NCBI GenBank assembly: GCA_964384375.1
Contig: CAYLLN010000019.1
Location: forward strand, 1 to 64,000
DNA: 64,000 nucleotides
From: CAYLLN01 sp964384375
Lineage (GTDB): Bacteria > Planctomycetota > Planctomycetia > Pirellulales > Pirellulaceae
Direction: 5' to 3'
The notes below the pieces were generated by a model that was given only the letters and a program-made list of their open reading frames with translations, made no database searches and was not told where the DNA came from. Shown here piece after piece: positions 53,435 through 63,165 of this stretch; positions within the stretch are counted from its first letter, which is position 1; each line of letters begins with the position of its first letter. Both the position numbers and the translations under genes were made by a program.

Positions 53435-53932
53435 TCAATCAATTAGGCCTGACCCCTTTTTCCTCCCTCCCTTTTCCTCCCCAAGCCAGCTGGCATGCTC
53501 ACCTGGCAATCGACTCAGGATACACCTTTCCCACATCTCTAACATTGCCTGAACCTTGCGAACCAAAATTAGCACGTCTTGGTTACTTGCAGCAATGCAG
53601 GCTTCGCTACATTCGTCCATCATTGTTCTAAAGCGTGGAATCCGTTTTAAGTCTGACAATTCTGTTTCTGTAAGTGTGGGTGACTTATGAAGCCAGCCAT
53701 CAAGTACGACATCAAATGACAAGTATTCGTACGCAAATGAAGAGAATTTCCATATGCGTTGATCGATCAACGAATACCATTCTTGGTCAATTCCAATCTC
53801 AGGAGAGTTTCGATAAGTAATTTCGCGCCCTACACAACAAAGTCTACAATCGACGAACGCGTCAAGAAACTTACGCGCAATATGATTTGAAGGAAGGGAG
53901 TAGATTTGTCTATTTAACCGTTGAACATGCAC
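53435..53932 (-). CDS. Candidate immunity protein downstream of RHS gene
   Basis: 165 residues from GTG 53932; the GGAG of its ribosome binding site (8 bases upstream) overlaps the RHS stop region, so the two are probably translationally coupled. Family unknown; the protein is soluble, with Cys residues (DCRLCCVGREITYRNSPEIG) and a C-terminal Lys/Gly-rich run. The composition is AT-rich (22 of 60 G+C in 53881-53940). Position after an RHS protein with a variable tip is the standard place of an immunity gene. That is an inference from context. Confidence 0.65.
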   Translation of the reverse strand: MHVQRLNRQIYSLPSNHIARKFLDAFVDCRLCCVGREITYRNSPEIGIDQEWYSLIDQRIWKFSSFAYEYLSFDVVLDGWLHKSPTLTETELSDLKRIPRFRTMMDECSEACIAASNQDVLILVRKVQAMLEMWERCILSRLPGEHASWLGEEKGGRKKGSGLID

Positions 53933-53937
53933 TTGGC

Positions 53938-56900
53938 TTACTCCACATCTGAGGTGGACGGTGTATTAATCGCTTCCTGCATCATGCTTTCTGCACCAGG
54001 ATCGGCCAGATAGTCTTTGCCATCATGGCAATATCTTGTATAACCTGCTTCGGCAGCTTGGCCGCGGAGTTCACCGGGGGATTTGCCTTGCCGAAGCCCT
54101 TCGGTGAAGAAAGTGCGTTGAGCATCTCGCAATGCTTTGCCTTTCAGGCCTGAATTCCGTAGCGTCGGGAACACGCGTTTGCCGGAATCCCAGAATGCAT
54201 TTGGATCAGATGCTCGACCTGAATACCGCCCTGCCCGCCACGGGCTTGATGCCTTAAGAGGTAGTTCAGGCAGAGGAGATGATGGAATTTCTGTTGTCGG
54301 GGCTGATGGAGTTGGTTCCTTTAGAACAGGCGCGGAACTGGCTTTTGCGGTTTGGGCTCCCTGCGAGACACTCACGCGAGCGCCCCGCATCAGCCCGACC
54401 CCTCCACCCGCAATGGTCACAAGTCTAATCATGCCTGATCCACCGTCGAAACCGCGCTCCACATCTGATTGCTGATGGCCATCGACTGCATCACGTTCCG
54501 AGCACATATCGCTAACGCCGCGAACACCAACAATGTTTGCTGCAACGATTCCCCAGCTCATGTAGGCTCTTTGTGGAATACTATAATTCGGCGCACTGTT
54601 TTTCCATACTTTATATGCATCCGCAATATATCCCGTAGCCTCATCAGTCATCGCTTGACCGGGCAGAACCAATTGTTTTCCAGCGGCCCAAGCATTGCCC
54701 CATGCAAAATCGTGTGCCTCTTTCCACGGCAACTCGAATAAACCATCAGGGTCAATGTGACTGTTTGTGCGGTTATGCACGTAGCGCTTTAGATTCGAAT
54801 CGCCCCCTCCAAACCCAATCGGGTCTTCGTTCATCCAGACGTGGAACGTAAACCAGCGGTGCCAGTTGTTGTTGAGGCCCGTGGATTCGTCGAAGGGGCG
54901 GCCGGTGTAGCCGAAGAGGAGGTCGATGCCGGAGTTGGTTTCGCTGACCAGGATTCCGTAGGAATCGTAGCGGCGGTGGTTGGCAATGGCCGTGTCGTCG
55001 GTGCTGGTGTTGTAGGTCGCCAGGTCGCGGGCGGTGCCGAGGTGGTCGGTCAGTGGCCAGAGGACGCTCCCGGCACTGCCGAGTGATGAGACGGCTTCGG
55101 AGGCGAGGATTTGATCGACCGCTTGCTCGTTCCAGAGGTAGCGGTTCGTCAGGTCGGCTGCTGCCGATCCGTCGAAGTCGAAGACGATCTGGCCGTTCTC
55201 GTAGCTGAAAATCGTGTCGATGGCGGCAGCACTTCCTGTCGCGCCGTCCGGGTCGATGCTCCGCTTGATCCAGCGGTTATAGACGTCGTAGGTCTGATCG
55301 ACGGTTTTGACGACCGTCCCGACGCTGTTCTTGAACGTGATTTTGGTGAGACGGTTGCGGTGGTCCCAGGTGTATTCCTCTTTGTCGCTGTTGCTGATCT
55401 TGGTTTTGGTTAACCGGTTTCCCTCGTCGTCATACGTGTAGTTGTACGTCCCGTCGGTGACGAGTTGATTGTTGGGGTCGGTGTCGTAGCTGCCGCCGGT
55501 TCGGTTGCCGTTCTCGTCGTAGGTGTAGGTCTCGTCGCTGATTCCGGTGTGGTCCGCGCCGATCAGTTGGCTCGTGTTGTCGTAGTCGTAATCGGTCAGG
55601 CCGTCGAGATACGAGTCGATCGACGTGATCCGGCTGCCGACATCGTAGGCGTACTCGTAGCCGGCGAGCGGGTCGGTCCCCCAGCCGGAACTGGGGGCGG
55701 TCGGGCCTTCGGTGTGCACCATCTTCTTCAGGCGGCCGAGGCCGTCGTACGTGAAGTGCGTGCTGGCGACGTGCTCGCTGGTTGTGAGATCGGCATAACG
55801 GTCGATCGTCGCGACCTGGCTGGCGGCGTTGTAGGCGAAGTCGATCCGCTTGTCGGCCACCGTGTTGCCGCCGGAGACGTCCTGCTGTTCCAGCTTCGTC
55901 AGCCGATGGACGTTGTCGTAGGTAAACGTGTTCTTGAAGTCGTTTGTGCCGCCGATCTTGGCCTGCAACTGCGTTCGCCGGCTGGCCGCGTCGTAGGTGC
56001 TCACATACTGCAGCTGCGGCGTCAGGCCGGCCAGATCCTGCGACTCGGTGGTGACGCGGCCCAGATTGTCGAGCGTATAGGCGTAACTCGCTGCCGGATC
56101 GGAGGCGGCCGTCAGGGCGCTCGCGGCGTTGTACGTAAAGCTGAGCGTTCGCACGAGCGTGCTCCCGTCGTACCACTTCTCGGCTGTATTCCGATACCGA
56201 TTATCGTACTCCCAGACCGTCTTGCGACCTAGCCGATCCACTTTCTCCGTCAGGTTCCCGACCGCGTCGTACTTGAACGTGCGGACCTCGGAGAGTTCGT
56301 TCGTCTCGCTCGTCACGCGGTTCAGATTGTCGTAAGCCCACGTCGTTTCGTTGCCGACGGGATCGGTGAGCGAGAGGCGGTTCCCCACGAGGTCGTAAGT
56401 GAACGTCGTCACGGGCGCGGTCAGCGAACCCCCGCCATCTGGATCAGGCTGCGTCAGTTCGATCAGCCGATCCAGGTTGTCGTATTCATACGCGGTCACA
56501 TATCCCAGCGGGTCGGTCGTGCTCGTGAGTCGGCTCGCGTCGTCGTAGGCATAGGTCGTGAGCGAGAGCGGGTTGGCGTTGGTCAGACTATTGGAATCGA
56601 CGCCCAGCGGCGGCACGTTCTGACCCGCCAGCGAGCCCTGGAACGTGATCGTCCACGGACCGCCGGCATTGCCGCTGACCGCCACATTATCGATTCCCGA
56701 TAATGCCTCCAGGGCCGTCTCGACCGTGCCGGCGGCGGCATTGTAGGCGATCGTCGCCGTCTCCTCGGTGGCGAAGCGGAGCGTGAACGTGCCGCCGGTG
56801 ACGCTGGCGAGGGTGACGGTCTGCACCTCATCGACGGCCCCCCCTTGCACGTCGGTGTTCTGCACGGCGCCGGGAAAGGGCATCAGCCCGCCGGTGTTGA

Positions 56901-59900
56901 CCGTGATTTGGGCGACGTTCGTCGAGGCGAGGGCCCCTTGAAACGTCACCTGCCACTCCTTGGCACTGAACGTGTTGACCGTCTGCGTCACCGCCACGTC
57001 GCCGCTGCCGATGTTCGAGAGGGCCTCCAGGGCGGCCAGCACGGTGGCGGCCGACGCGTTGTAGGCGATCGTGCCGGTCGTCTGGCCGCTGAAGCTGAGG
57101 GTGAACGAGCCGCCATAGGCCCCGGTGAAGCCGACGCGCTGCACCTCGCTGGCGGTCCCTCCCTGCGTGGTGGTGATCGCACTCGCCGCCGGCCACGCCC
57201 CATCGACCTGCCGCACGGCCACGAGCCGGTCGAGCTGGTCGTACTCGTACTTGGTCAGCCGGCCGGCCGCGTCGATCTGGGCCGCCACATTCCCCACCGC
57301 ATCGTAGAGCGTGTGCCACTCGGGCTTGGCGAGCGACCCACCGCCGTCGGGATCGGCCTGTAAGACGGTGACGAGGCGGTTCAGATTGTCGTACACATAC
57401 TCGGTCGTGTTCCCCAGCGGATCGATCACATACCGGAGGTTGCTCGCCTTGTCGTACTGGTACTGGGTGACGGGCGAAGTCAGGCTGCCGCCGCCGTCCG
57501 GATCGGGGAGCGTGACGCTGGTCAGCCGGTTCAGGGCGTCGTAGGCATAGGTCGTCTCGCGTCCCAGCTCGTCGGTCGTGCTGACCAGGTTCCCCTCGCC
57601 GTCGTACTCGGCAATCACGCTCGACGCCGTCTGCGAGCCGGCCCCATCGGGATCGGGCAAGGTGCTGGTCACTTCGCGCCAGAGGAGGGCATAGGTATAG
57701 GCGACTTCATTGCTGAGCGGGTCGGTGGCGTCGAGCGTCCGGCCGATCGCGTCGTAGCTCCAGGCATACGTGGGGGAAGTGAGCGAACCACCCCCATCCG
57801 GATCGGGCAGCGTCAGCCCCGTCTGCCGATCGAGCGGGTCATAGCCGTAGGCGGTAATGCGGCCCAGCGGATCGGTCACGTCCTCCAGGCGGCGGTGCAG
57901 GTCGTAATCGAACGTCGTCGTGGGAACGCTCGCGGGGCCCGCGCCGTCGGGATCGGGCTGCTTCACTTCCAGCACATCGTTCCGGCTGGTGTAGTCGTAC
58001 TCGGTGATGCGGCCTAGCGGGTCGGTAATCTTCGTGAGGTAGTTGTTCTTGTTGTAGTCGTACACGATCATCGGCGCGGCCAGGGGACCGCCGATATCGG
58101 GATCGGGCAGGACCAGCGCGACGAGGCGATCGAGCAGGTCGTAGTCGTAGTCGGTTCGGCGGCCGAGCGCATCGTCCGACCAGGAGGGGTTGTCGTAGGC
58201 GTCGTACCCGAACATTTCGCTCACCTGGTCGTTCGTCCCCGCGGCATAGGTGATGCTGGTCACCAGGCCGTGGCTGTCGTAGGTGTAGTTCGTGATCCTA
58301 CTGAGCGGGTCGGTGTATTGCGAAACGAGCCCCTTGATGCCCGTGGTGGTGTAGGTGTAGCTGGCCGTGATCGTCAGCGACGGGATGGAAACGGCCGTAA
58401 CGTTGCCGTTGGTGGAACTGACGGTGAAGTTCGTGACGTAGCCCCGGCCGTTGGTGTAACTGGTGACCTGGGCGAAGTTGGCGTCGTAGGTCCAGGCCCG
58501 GCTGGTGCTGTCGGGGAGCGAGACGCCGGTCAGCTTGCGGCCGGAATAGGTGTAGGTCGTGACGGGACGGGATAGCGGCCCGCCTCCGTCGGGATCGGGA
58601 TCGGTCCGCTCGGTGACGAGGTTCTCGCCGTTGAGTTCGTAGTCGGTAATGCCGCCGAGTGGGTCCTCCACCCGGAGCTCGTCGCCGGTCCGGGTATGCA
58701 GGAAGGTCCACGTGGCATCGACCTCGTTCGTGTAGTCGCCGGAGACGAGCTCCGTTTCCCAGAGGGGCCGGCGATTGGAGTTGGTTCCCAGGCCGTCGGA
58801 CAGCGTGTGCATTCCGCTGGCGAGCGTGGCGTGAACGGTTTCTACGCCGCCGTCGGGATGGGTGATCGTTCGGATCATCCGATCGGCATAGGTGAACGAC
58901 GTCGTGTCCCCTTCCCACGACGTGTAGCTGGAGATGAGTTTGCCGGAATAGCTAAAGCTCAGCACGGGGCGCGTTTTCGGCCCCGCGCCGTCGGGATCGG
59001 GGAGCGTGATGGAACGGAGTTTCCCGTCGTTGTCGAGGTTCGTCACGCGTCCGTAGGGATCGGTAATCGACGTGACGTACGCCCCCGTGTAGTCGAATTC
59101 GTAAGTCAGGCTGCCGGGATAGGTAATGGTGGAGATTTCGTTGGTCAGTCCGTCGCTGTCGGCGCTGATGTAGGTATAGGACGTGACGTTGCCGTTCCGG
59201 TCGGTGCGGGTGGTCATGATGCCCTCCGCCGTAAATCGCAGGACTTCGCCGGTTTGCTTCGTGAGCTTGAAGGTGCCGTCGAGTTCTTTGACGAGCGTCG
59301 AATCGTCGAGTTCCCCCGGCTCGCGCTGGTAGAGGCCATAGACCTTGGGAAACCAGAACGCGTTGGTGTCGCCGCGGAACCAGACCGCCCCCTCTTCGGG
59401 CTCGCTCAATTCGTCGTTGTCGTCGTGAATTTTCAGCCAATCGATATCGGTATGGATGAATCCGCCAAATTCGTTGTTGGCGAAGTTTTTGAAGATGTGG
59501 TAACTGCTGTAGCTGTAAACGTGCGGCTGCTCGTCGGGGTCGATGTGGCCGACGACGTGAAAGTTCCAGCGGTAGCGGCCGCTCTCGCGACTGTCCTCGA
59601 CCAGGATCGGCGAGGAAAAGCGGTATGGAACGTCGGCGTCCAGATCGCTTTCGTACATCGCACTGGGCCCGGTGACCTTGGCGAAATCCTCGTCCGGATC
59701 GAAGACCGCCTTGGTTTCGATCTTTTCTGGGAGCGGGTCCATTTGCGTGACAAGATCGTAGGCGAAGTCTCCTCCGGTAACGACTTGCTGGCTGACTGCA
59801 TTGGACGCGTATTTGAGAAATCCGGTGACTAGGGTCACGATGCCGCCGCCGACAAATTCGCGCACGAGCACGCGTTCGCAGTCGGTGCAGGTGCAGCTGC

Positions 59901-60402
59901 AAACGAGGTTTTGGTCGAGATCGGCGATGCCCAATTCGGAATAGTAGTCGATAATGGGCCAGTCGTCGGTGGCAGTGCCGAGGGTGTACGACGCGGAGGT
60001 GTTCGAACTGACGGCGGAGGTGATGGTGACTCGGAAATACTCGTCCCCTTCGATGTCCGTGTCGCGCCAGTTCTCGTAAGGAATGTCGTAAGTGGATTGG
60101 CCGGCTGGGATGACGATCGTTCCTCCCGCGAGGTTGAAATCGCTGTCTTCGGAAGAGCCGGAGGTGGGCTGCGAGCCCGTTACCGGGGCGACGGTATAGG
60201 TGACGGTCAGCGTATCGTTCCACGCTGGATCGTGACCGCTGCGGGCCACGCGAATGACGGTGCTTTCTCCCTCGTACACGGCCGTCGATTGGGCCGGCAC
60301 GAGCGAAACCGTCGCCAACAAGTTGCGAACCTCCAGTTGTTCGTACAACATCCGGCGAAACGTGTTGTGTTTCGGTGAGCGGCGAAGCGAGCGACGGGAC
60401 AT
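53938..60402 (-). CDS. RHS/YD-repeat surface protein with variable C-terminal tip
   Basis: 2154 residues from ATG 60402, with GGGAG 6 bases upstream. N-terminal LEVRNLLA motif (residues 23-30), as in many exported planctomycete proteins, then a Calx-beta-like region (about 30-130). Many YD repeats follow (for example YDYDLLDRLVALVLPDPDIG and YAYDALNRLTSVTLPDPDGG), the DPIGFGGGDSNLKRYVHN core, then HIDPDGL. The tail after the core (about 275 residues, 53941-54760) has no recognised fold and lower GC than the body (28 of 60 in 54541-54600 against 46 of 60 in 57181-57240). RHS proteins encase toxins; this tail is a likely toxin. Confidence 0.85.
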   Translation of the reverse strand: MSRRSLRRSPKHNTFRRMLYEQLEVRNLLATVSLVPAQSTAVYEGESTVIRVARSGHDPAWNDTLTVTYTVAPVTGSQPTSGSSEDSDFNLAGGTIVIPAGQSTYDIPYENWRDTDIEGDEYFRVTITSAVSSNTSASYTLGTATDDWPIIDYYSELGIADLDQNLVCSCTCTDCERVLVREFVGGGIVTLVTGFLKYASNAVSQQVVTGGDFAYDLVTQMDPLPEKIETKAVFDPDEDFAKVTGPSAMYESDLDADVPYRFSSPILVEDSRESGRYRWNFHVVGHIDPDEQPHVYSYSSYHIFKNFANNEFGGFIHTDIDWLKIHDDNDELSEPEEGAVWFRGDTNAFWFPKVYGLYQREPGELDDSTLVKELDGTFKLTKQTGEVLRFTAEGIMTTRTDRNGNVTSYTYISADSDGLTNEISTITYPGSLTYEFDYTGAYVTSITDPYGRVTNLDNDGKLRSITLPDPDGAGPKTRPVLSFSYSGKLISSYTSWEGDTTSFTYADRMIRTITHPDGGVETVHATLASGMHTLSDGLGTNSNRRPLWETELVSGDYTNEVDATWTFLHTRTGDELRVEDPLGGITDYELNGENLVTERTDPDPDGGGPLSRPVTTYTYSGRKLTGVSLPDSTSRAWTYDANFAQVTSYTNGRGYVTNFTVSSTNGNVTAVSIPSLTITASYTYTTTGIKGLVSQYTDPLSRITNYTYDSHGLVTSITYAAGTNDQVSEMFGYDAYDNPSWSDDALGRRTDYDYDLLDRLVALVLPDPDIGGPLAAPMIVYDYNKNNYLTKITDPLGRITEYDYTSRNDVLEVKQPDPDGAGPASVPTTTFDYDLHRRLEDVTDPLGRITAYGYDPLDRQTGLTLPDPDGGGSLTSPTYAWSYDAIGRTLDATDPLSNEVAYTYALLWREVTSTLPDPDGAGSQTASSVIAEYDGEGNLVSTTDELGRETTYAYDALNRLTSVTLPDPDGGGSLTSPVTQYQYDKASNLRYVIDPLGNTTEYVYDNLNRLVTVLQADPDGGGSLAKPEWHTLYDAVGNVAAQIDAAGRLTKYEYDQLDRLVAVRQVDGAWPAASAITTTQGGTASEVQRVGFTGAYGGSFTLSFSGQTTGTIAYNASAATVLAALEALSNIGSGDVAVTQTVNTFSAKEWQVTFQGALASTNVAQITVNTGGLMPFPGAVQNTDVQGGAVDEVQTVTLASVTGGTFTLRFATEETATIAYNAAAGTVETALEALSGIDNVAVSGNAGGPWTITFQGSLAGQNVPPLGVDSNSLTNANPLSLTTYAYDDASRLTSTTDPLGYVTAYEYDNLDRLIELTQPDPDGGGSLTAPVTTFTYDLVGNRLSLTDPVGNETTWAYDNLNRVTSETNELSEVRTFKYDAVGNLTEKVDRLGRKTVWEYDNRYRNTAEKWYDGSTLVRTLSFTYNAASALTAASDPAASYAYTLDNLGRVTTESQDLAGLTPQLQYVSTYDAASRRTQLQAKIGGTNDFKNTFTYDNVHRLTKLEQQDVSGGNTVADKRIDFAYNAASQVATIDRYADLTTSEHVASTHFTYDGLGRLKKMVHTEGPTAPSSGWGTDPLAGYEYAYDVGSRITSIDSYLDGLTDYDYDNTSQLIGADHTGISDETYTYDENGNRTGGSYDTDPNNQLVTDGTYNYTYDDEGNRLTKTKISNSDKEEYTWDHRNRLTKITFKNSVGTVVKTVDQTYDVYNRWIKRSIDPDGATGSAAAIDTIFSYENGQIVFDFDGSAAADLTNRYLWNEQAVDQILASEAVSSLGSAGSVLWPLTDHLGTARDLATYNTSTDDTAIANHRRYDSYGILVSETNSGIDLLFGYTGRPFDESTGLNNNWHRWFTFHVWMNEDPIGFGGGDSNLKRYVHNRTNSHIDPDGLFELPWKEAHDFAWGNAWAAGKQLVLPGQAMTDEATGYIADAYKVWKNSAPNYSIPQRAYMSWGIVAANIVGVRGVSDMCSERDAVDGHQQSDVERGFDGGSGMIRLVTIAGGGVGLMRGARVSVSQGAQTAKASSAPVLKEPTPSAPTTEIPSSPLPELPLKASSPWRAGRYSGRASDPNAFWDSGKRVFPTLRNSGLKGKALRDAQRTFFTEGLRQGKSPGELRGQAAEAGYTRYCHDGKDYLADPGAESMMQEAINTPSTSDVE
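56575..57175 (-). repeat. Tandem beta-sandwich-like repeat inside RHS protein
   Basis: Two related segments of about 90 residues, each with an EVQ start, GGSFTLSFSGQTTGTIAYNA or GGTFTLRFATEETATIAYNA, and a VTFQGALAS or ITFQGSLAG end. They interrupt the YD repeats, which resume on both sides. This type of repeat is common in planctomycete giant proteins, by recollection. Confidence 0.75.
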
Positions 60403-60627
60403 GCGGAACTCCCGGAGAAAAGTTTCCCTGCGAATGAGGGGACTTGCTGGGAGCATGTTTTAGTGTCGCTGGTGCGAGCGTCAAGCGTTTTTCTTGCTGC
60501 TACTTGGGGATTTCACAAAAAATACTTCCTCATGGCGACGCCATGACAGGGGATGTCAGTGGCACTACGGATGAAGGCGGGGTTACCGCATCGTGCAATA
60601 GACCAAGCAGTAGCCTGATCCGCTGAG

Positions 60628-62877
60628 TTAGGGGCTATCGCCCGCCAGCTCGATCTGCCGGAAGATTGGCAGGTGGCGGTAATAGACTTCGAGCGTGCAG
60701 ATCGAGAGGGCGGTCACATAGATGCGGCCGCCGGCATTGGCGTGGTCGTGGCTGCGGGGGGACCAGCTTCCCGCGGCGTGGCCGGTCGTTTCCTGCGACT
60801 GGCAGAGGATGTCGCGCATCTTCAGGTTCCACGCTTCCCACTCGTCGCCGCCGGCGTGGTGCATCACCTGCGTGCCGTAATACCAGTAGTAAATGTTCGG
60901 GCGATAGGCGTCGGGGGCGTGATTCTCGCTGAGCCACTCGATGCCCCGATTCAGGGCGGGCCGCTCCCGGTTCCAGCCGAGATACATGCGGCAGAGGAGG
61001 GCTTCCGCGGTCATCACTTCGGTCGCTCCGCCGCCGGCTTGATACGAGTAGCGTGAGCCGCTTTGGTGCTGCACGCTGTCGAGGTACATGTCGGCGAGTT
61101 GCCACGTTTCGTCGGGAACGGTGAGGTTCGCGGCGCGGGCCGATTGCAGGGCCATCAGTTGCCAGCCGACGACGCTGGTGTCTCCGCGCTGTGAGTGGGG
61201 CTCGGGCTGATAGCGCCAGCCGCCGTCGCGATACTGAGCGTTGACGATGAAGTCGATCGACTTCTGGGCGGGGACGCGGAGGGCTTCGTCGCCAGTCATC
61301 GCGAAGGCCTCGCAGAGGACGATCGATGCCTGGCCGTGCGTGTACATCCCTTCGTTGCCGTTTGCGCCGGCTCGCAGGTCGCCGTCTTCCCCCTGATTTT
61401 CGATGAGCCACCGCAAACCGCGGCTGACGGTGTTTTTGTATTTGCCGGCGAGGTGCGTCTGCCCCGCTCCGAGATACGGCAGCATCGCGAGCGCGGTGCC
61501 GGGGGCCTTTCCATTGAAGTGGCCGTCGCCGCCGCAGTTGCAATCACCGGCATGGCGAAAACCGGAAAGGCTCCAGCTGCCGTCCTGGTTCTGATGGTTG
61601 GTCATCCAGCGGAGGCCGCGAGCGACGGCAGCTTCCGTGAGCGTCGTCCCCCCTTCTTTCGTAACCACTTCGACGCGGAGCCGCGGATCGCGAGCGAGAA
61701 AGCCTTGCGTACTGCCGTCGGCTCGACCGATCTTCTGCTTCACGACATCGAAATCGGGCAGGTAAGGCGGATCGTCGTCGAGCCGCAAGTCGCGAGCATC
61801 CTGAGCCGCGGCCAGCAGCGCCTCGCGCTTGCGGTCGTCGTTCAGATCGGCCTTGCTCGGCAGCGGCAGGTCGAACTTTGCGAGTTCGTCGGGCTTGATC
61901 TTGACCGCCACATCGCCGCCGTCGGTCACCTCGCGGGCGGTCATGGCCGAGAGCGTGATGAACGGCCCTTGCTGCTCCTCGACTTCCGTCGTCAGCAGGG
62001 CAAGGAGCGTAAGCAGGATCAAATGCGCCAGCATCGAGATCAGCCACGCCGGCGTCTCGTTCACCAGATGCTTCAGCCACGGCTCGCTCCGGATGATCTG
62101 CTGTGCGGCTGCCGCACGTTGCGCGACGGAGTGCTGCGGACGAGCGGCAGGAGGGCGAGTTTGTGGGCGTGCTGCTGGCGCGGGAGGGCGAGGCTCCTGC
62201 CGAGTTGTCGGGAGCGCAGGAGGGGGCGAGGGGGCGAGGGGGGGAGTGGGAGATGGCAGCGGCGGAGCGCCCTTGAATCGCTGTGCTGGCGGTGCAACGG
62301 GTGGTGGCGCAACGACTCGCTGCTCTCCCCCTCTCCCTCTCTCCCCCTCTCCCCCTCCCGCCTTGTCTCGTTCCGCCAGCAGCCGCTGCACCTCACGTTC
62401 CTGCTCTTCCGACAGCTCGATCGACGCTCCGCAGCGCCAGCAATCGGCCACCATCAGCCAGAAGCGAATCGTCATCGGCGCCCGGCAGCCGGGGCAAGCA
62501 CAAAAGATCGATTCGCCGTCGAGCCAGATTTCGCCAGCAGTGCGTTGGCGGCCGCGAGTCGGCTGGCTGGGGGGCGGAGAATGGCCGTTGGCTTGCCTCA
62601 ACTCCGGCAGCGGCTCATTGCCCGACAGGTCGAGCGTCGGCATCGGGGCCGCAGGTCGCGTCGGCAGCGGCAGTTCGCCCGATCCAGGGACTTCGAGCGG
62701 GAGGAAATCGAAGCCGATTTCCTGCGGCCCGAAGGCATGGGCGAGTTCGGAGTCTTGTGCCGCAGACATGCCGCTCTGTACGGAGGTAGGGGCCGAGAGC
62801 GCAGACCTGCCTCGCGGACCAGCCGACGAATCCGTTGGCGGCCTGTTTCGCAAAGCAGGGTGACTCCCCAGCTTCAT
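60628..62877 (-). CDS. Zinc-ribbon, transmembrane, alpha/alpha-toroid (prenyltransferase/squalene-oxidase-repeat) protein
   Basis: 749 residues from ATG 62877 (frame to 62928). The first 120 residues are disordered; then a zinc ribbon (CPGC, and CWRC) at about 120-150, a Pro/Arg/Gly-rich linker made partly by repeats (EGERGRGGEQRVV, encoded by a GGGGGAGAGGG run at about 62322-62361), one membrane helix (WLISMLAHLILLTLLALLT) and a toroid of repeats such as RGLRWMTNHQNQDGSWSLSG and RGLRWLIENQGEDGDL. The fold is like terpene cyclases, but no DxDD is seen, so it is probably not a cyclase; surface or scaffold role. It is divergent to the ubiquitin-like gene. Confidence 0.72.
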   Translation of the reverse strand: MKLGSHPALRNRPPTDSSAGPRGRSALSAPTSVQSGMSAAQDSELAHAFGPQEIGFDFLPLEVPGSGELPLPTRPAAPMPTLDLSGNEPLPELRQANGHSPPPSQPTRGRQRTAGEIWLDGESIFCACPGCRAPMTIRFWLMVADCWRCGASIELSEEQEREVQRLLAERDKAGGGEGERGRGGEQRVVAPPPVAPPAQRFKGAPPLPSPTPPLAPSPPPALPTTRQEPRPPAPAARPQTRPPAARPQHSVAQRAAAAQQIIRSEPWLKHLVNETPAWLISMLAHLILLTLLALLTTEVEEQQGPFITLSAMTAREVTDGGDVAVKIKPDELAKFDLPLPSKADLNDDRKREALLAAAQDARDLRLDDDPPYLPDFDVVKQKIGRADGSTQGFLARDPRLRVEVVTKEGGTTLTEAAVARGLRWMTNHQNQDGSWSLSGFRHAGDCNCGGDGHFNGKAPGTALAMLPYLGAGQTHLAGKYKNTVSRGLRWLIENQGEDGDLRAGANGNEGMYTHGQASIVLCEAFAMTGDEALRVPAQKSIDFIVNAQYRDGGWRYQPEPHSQRGDTSVVGWQLMALQSARAANLTVPDETWQLADMYLDSVQHQSGSRYSYQAGGGATEVMTAEALLCRMYLGWNRERPALNRGIEWLSENHAPDAYRPNIYYWYYGTQVMHHAGGDEWEAWNLKMRDILCQSQETTGHAAGSWSPRSHDHANAGGRIYVTALSICTLEVYYRHLPIFRQIELAGDSP

Positions 62878-63165
62878 CGTGGAACCAGATTCTAGTGTAG
62901 TCCGGCAGCCTCGCGAGCGACAACGCATTGCTCCGCAGCGGTTACATGGTCAAGCTTGCACAAGCTGTTACGCCTGCCAGCATCGCCCCCTCCAACTAGG
63001 AATTCGCAGCGGCCCCCGGTAAGATTGGCCGCCAGCAGACGAATACCTTGTCGATCAGGCGTCTGGCCCGCGCTCGCGGTGTCGCCAGGCAGCAATGCGT
63101 GCTGCCGCTCCGCATGGCCGGCCGCGCCAACCAGTCACCAACGTTTAAGCGAGGGAGCCACTGCC
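62878..63165. other. Divergent intergenic region upstream of the ubiquitin-like gene
   Basis: About 290 bases between divergent genes. It should hold both promoters; GAGGGAG at 63151-63157 serves the ubiquitin-like gene. I see no convincing -10/-35 pair. Confidence 0.45.

Noticed and set aside
61195..62895. Plus-strand frame of 566 codons
   Set aside because: Antisense shadow of the toroid gene; Arg/Val/Gly-rich, no ribosome binding site.
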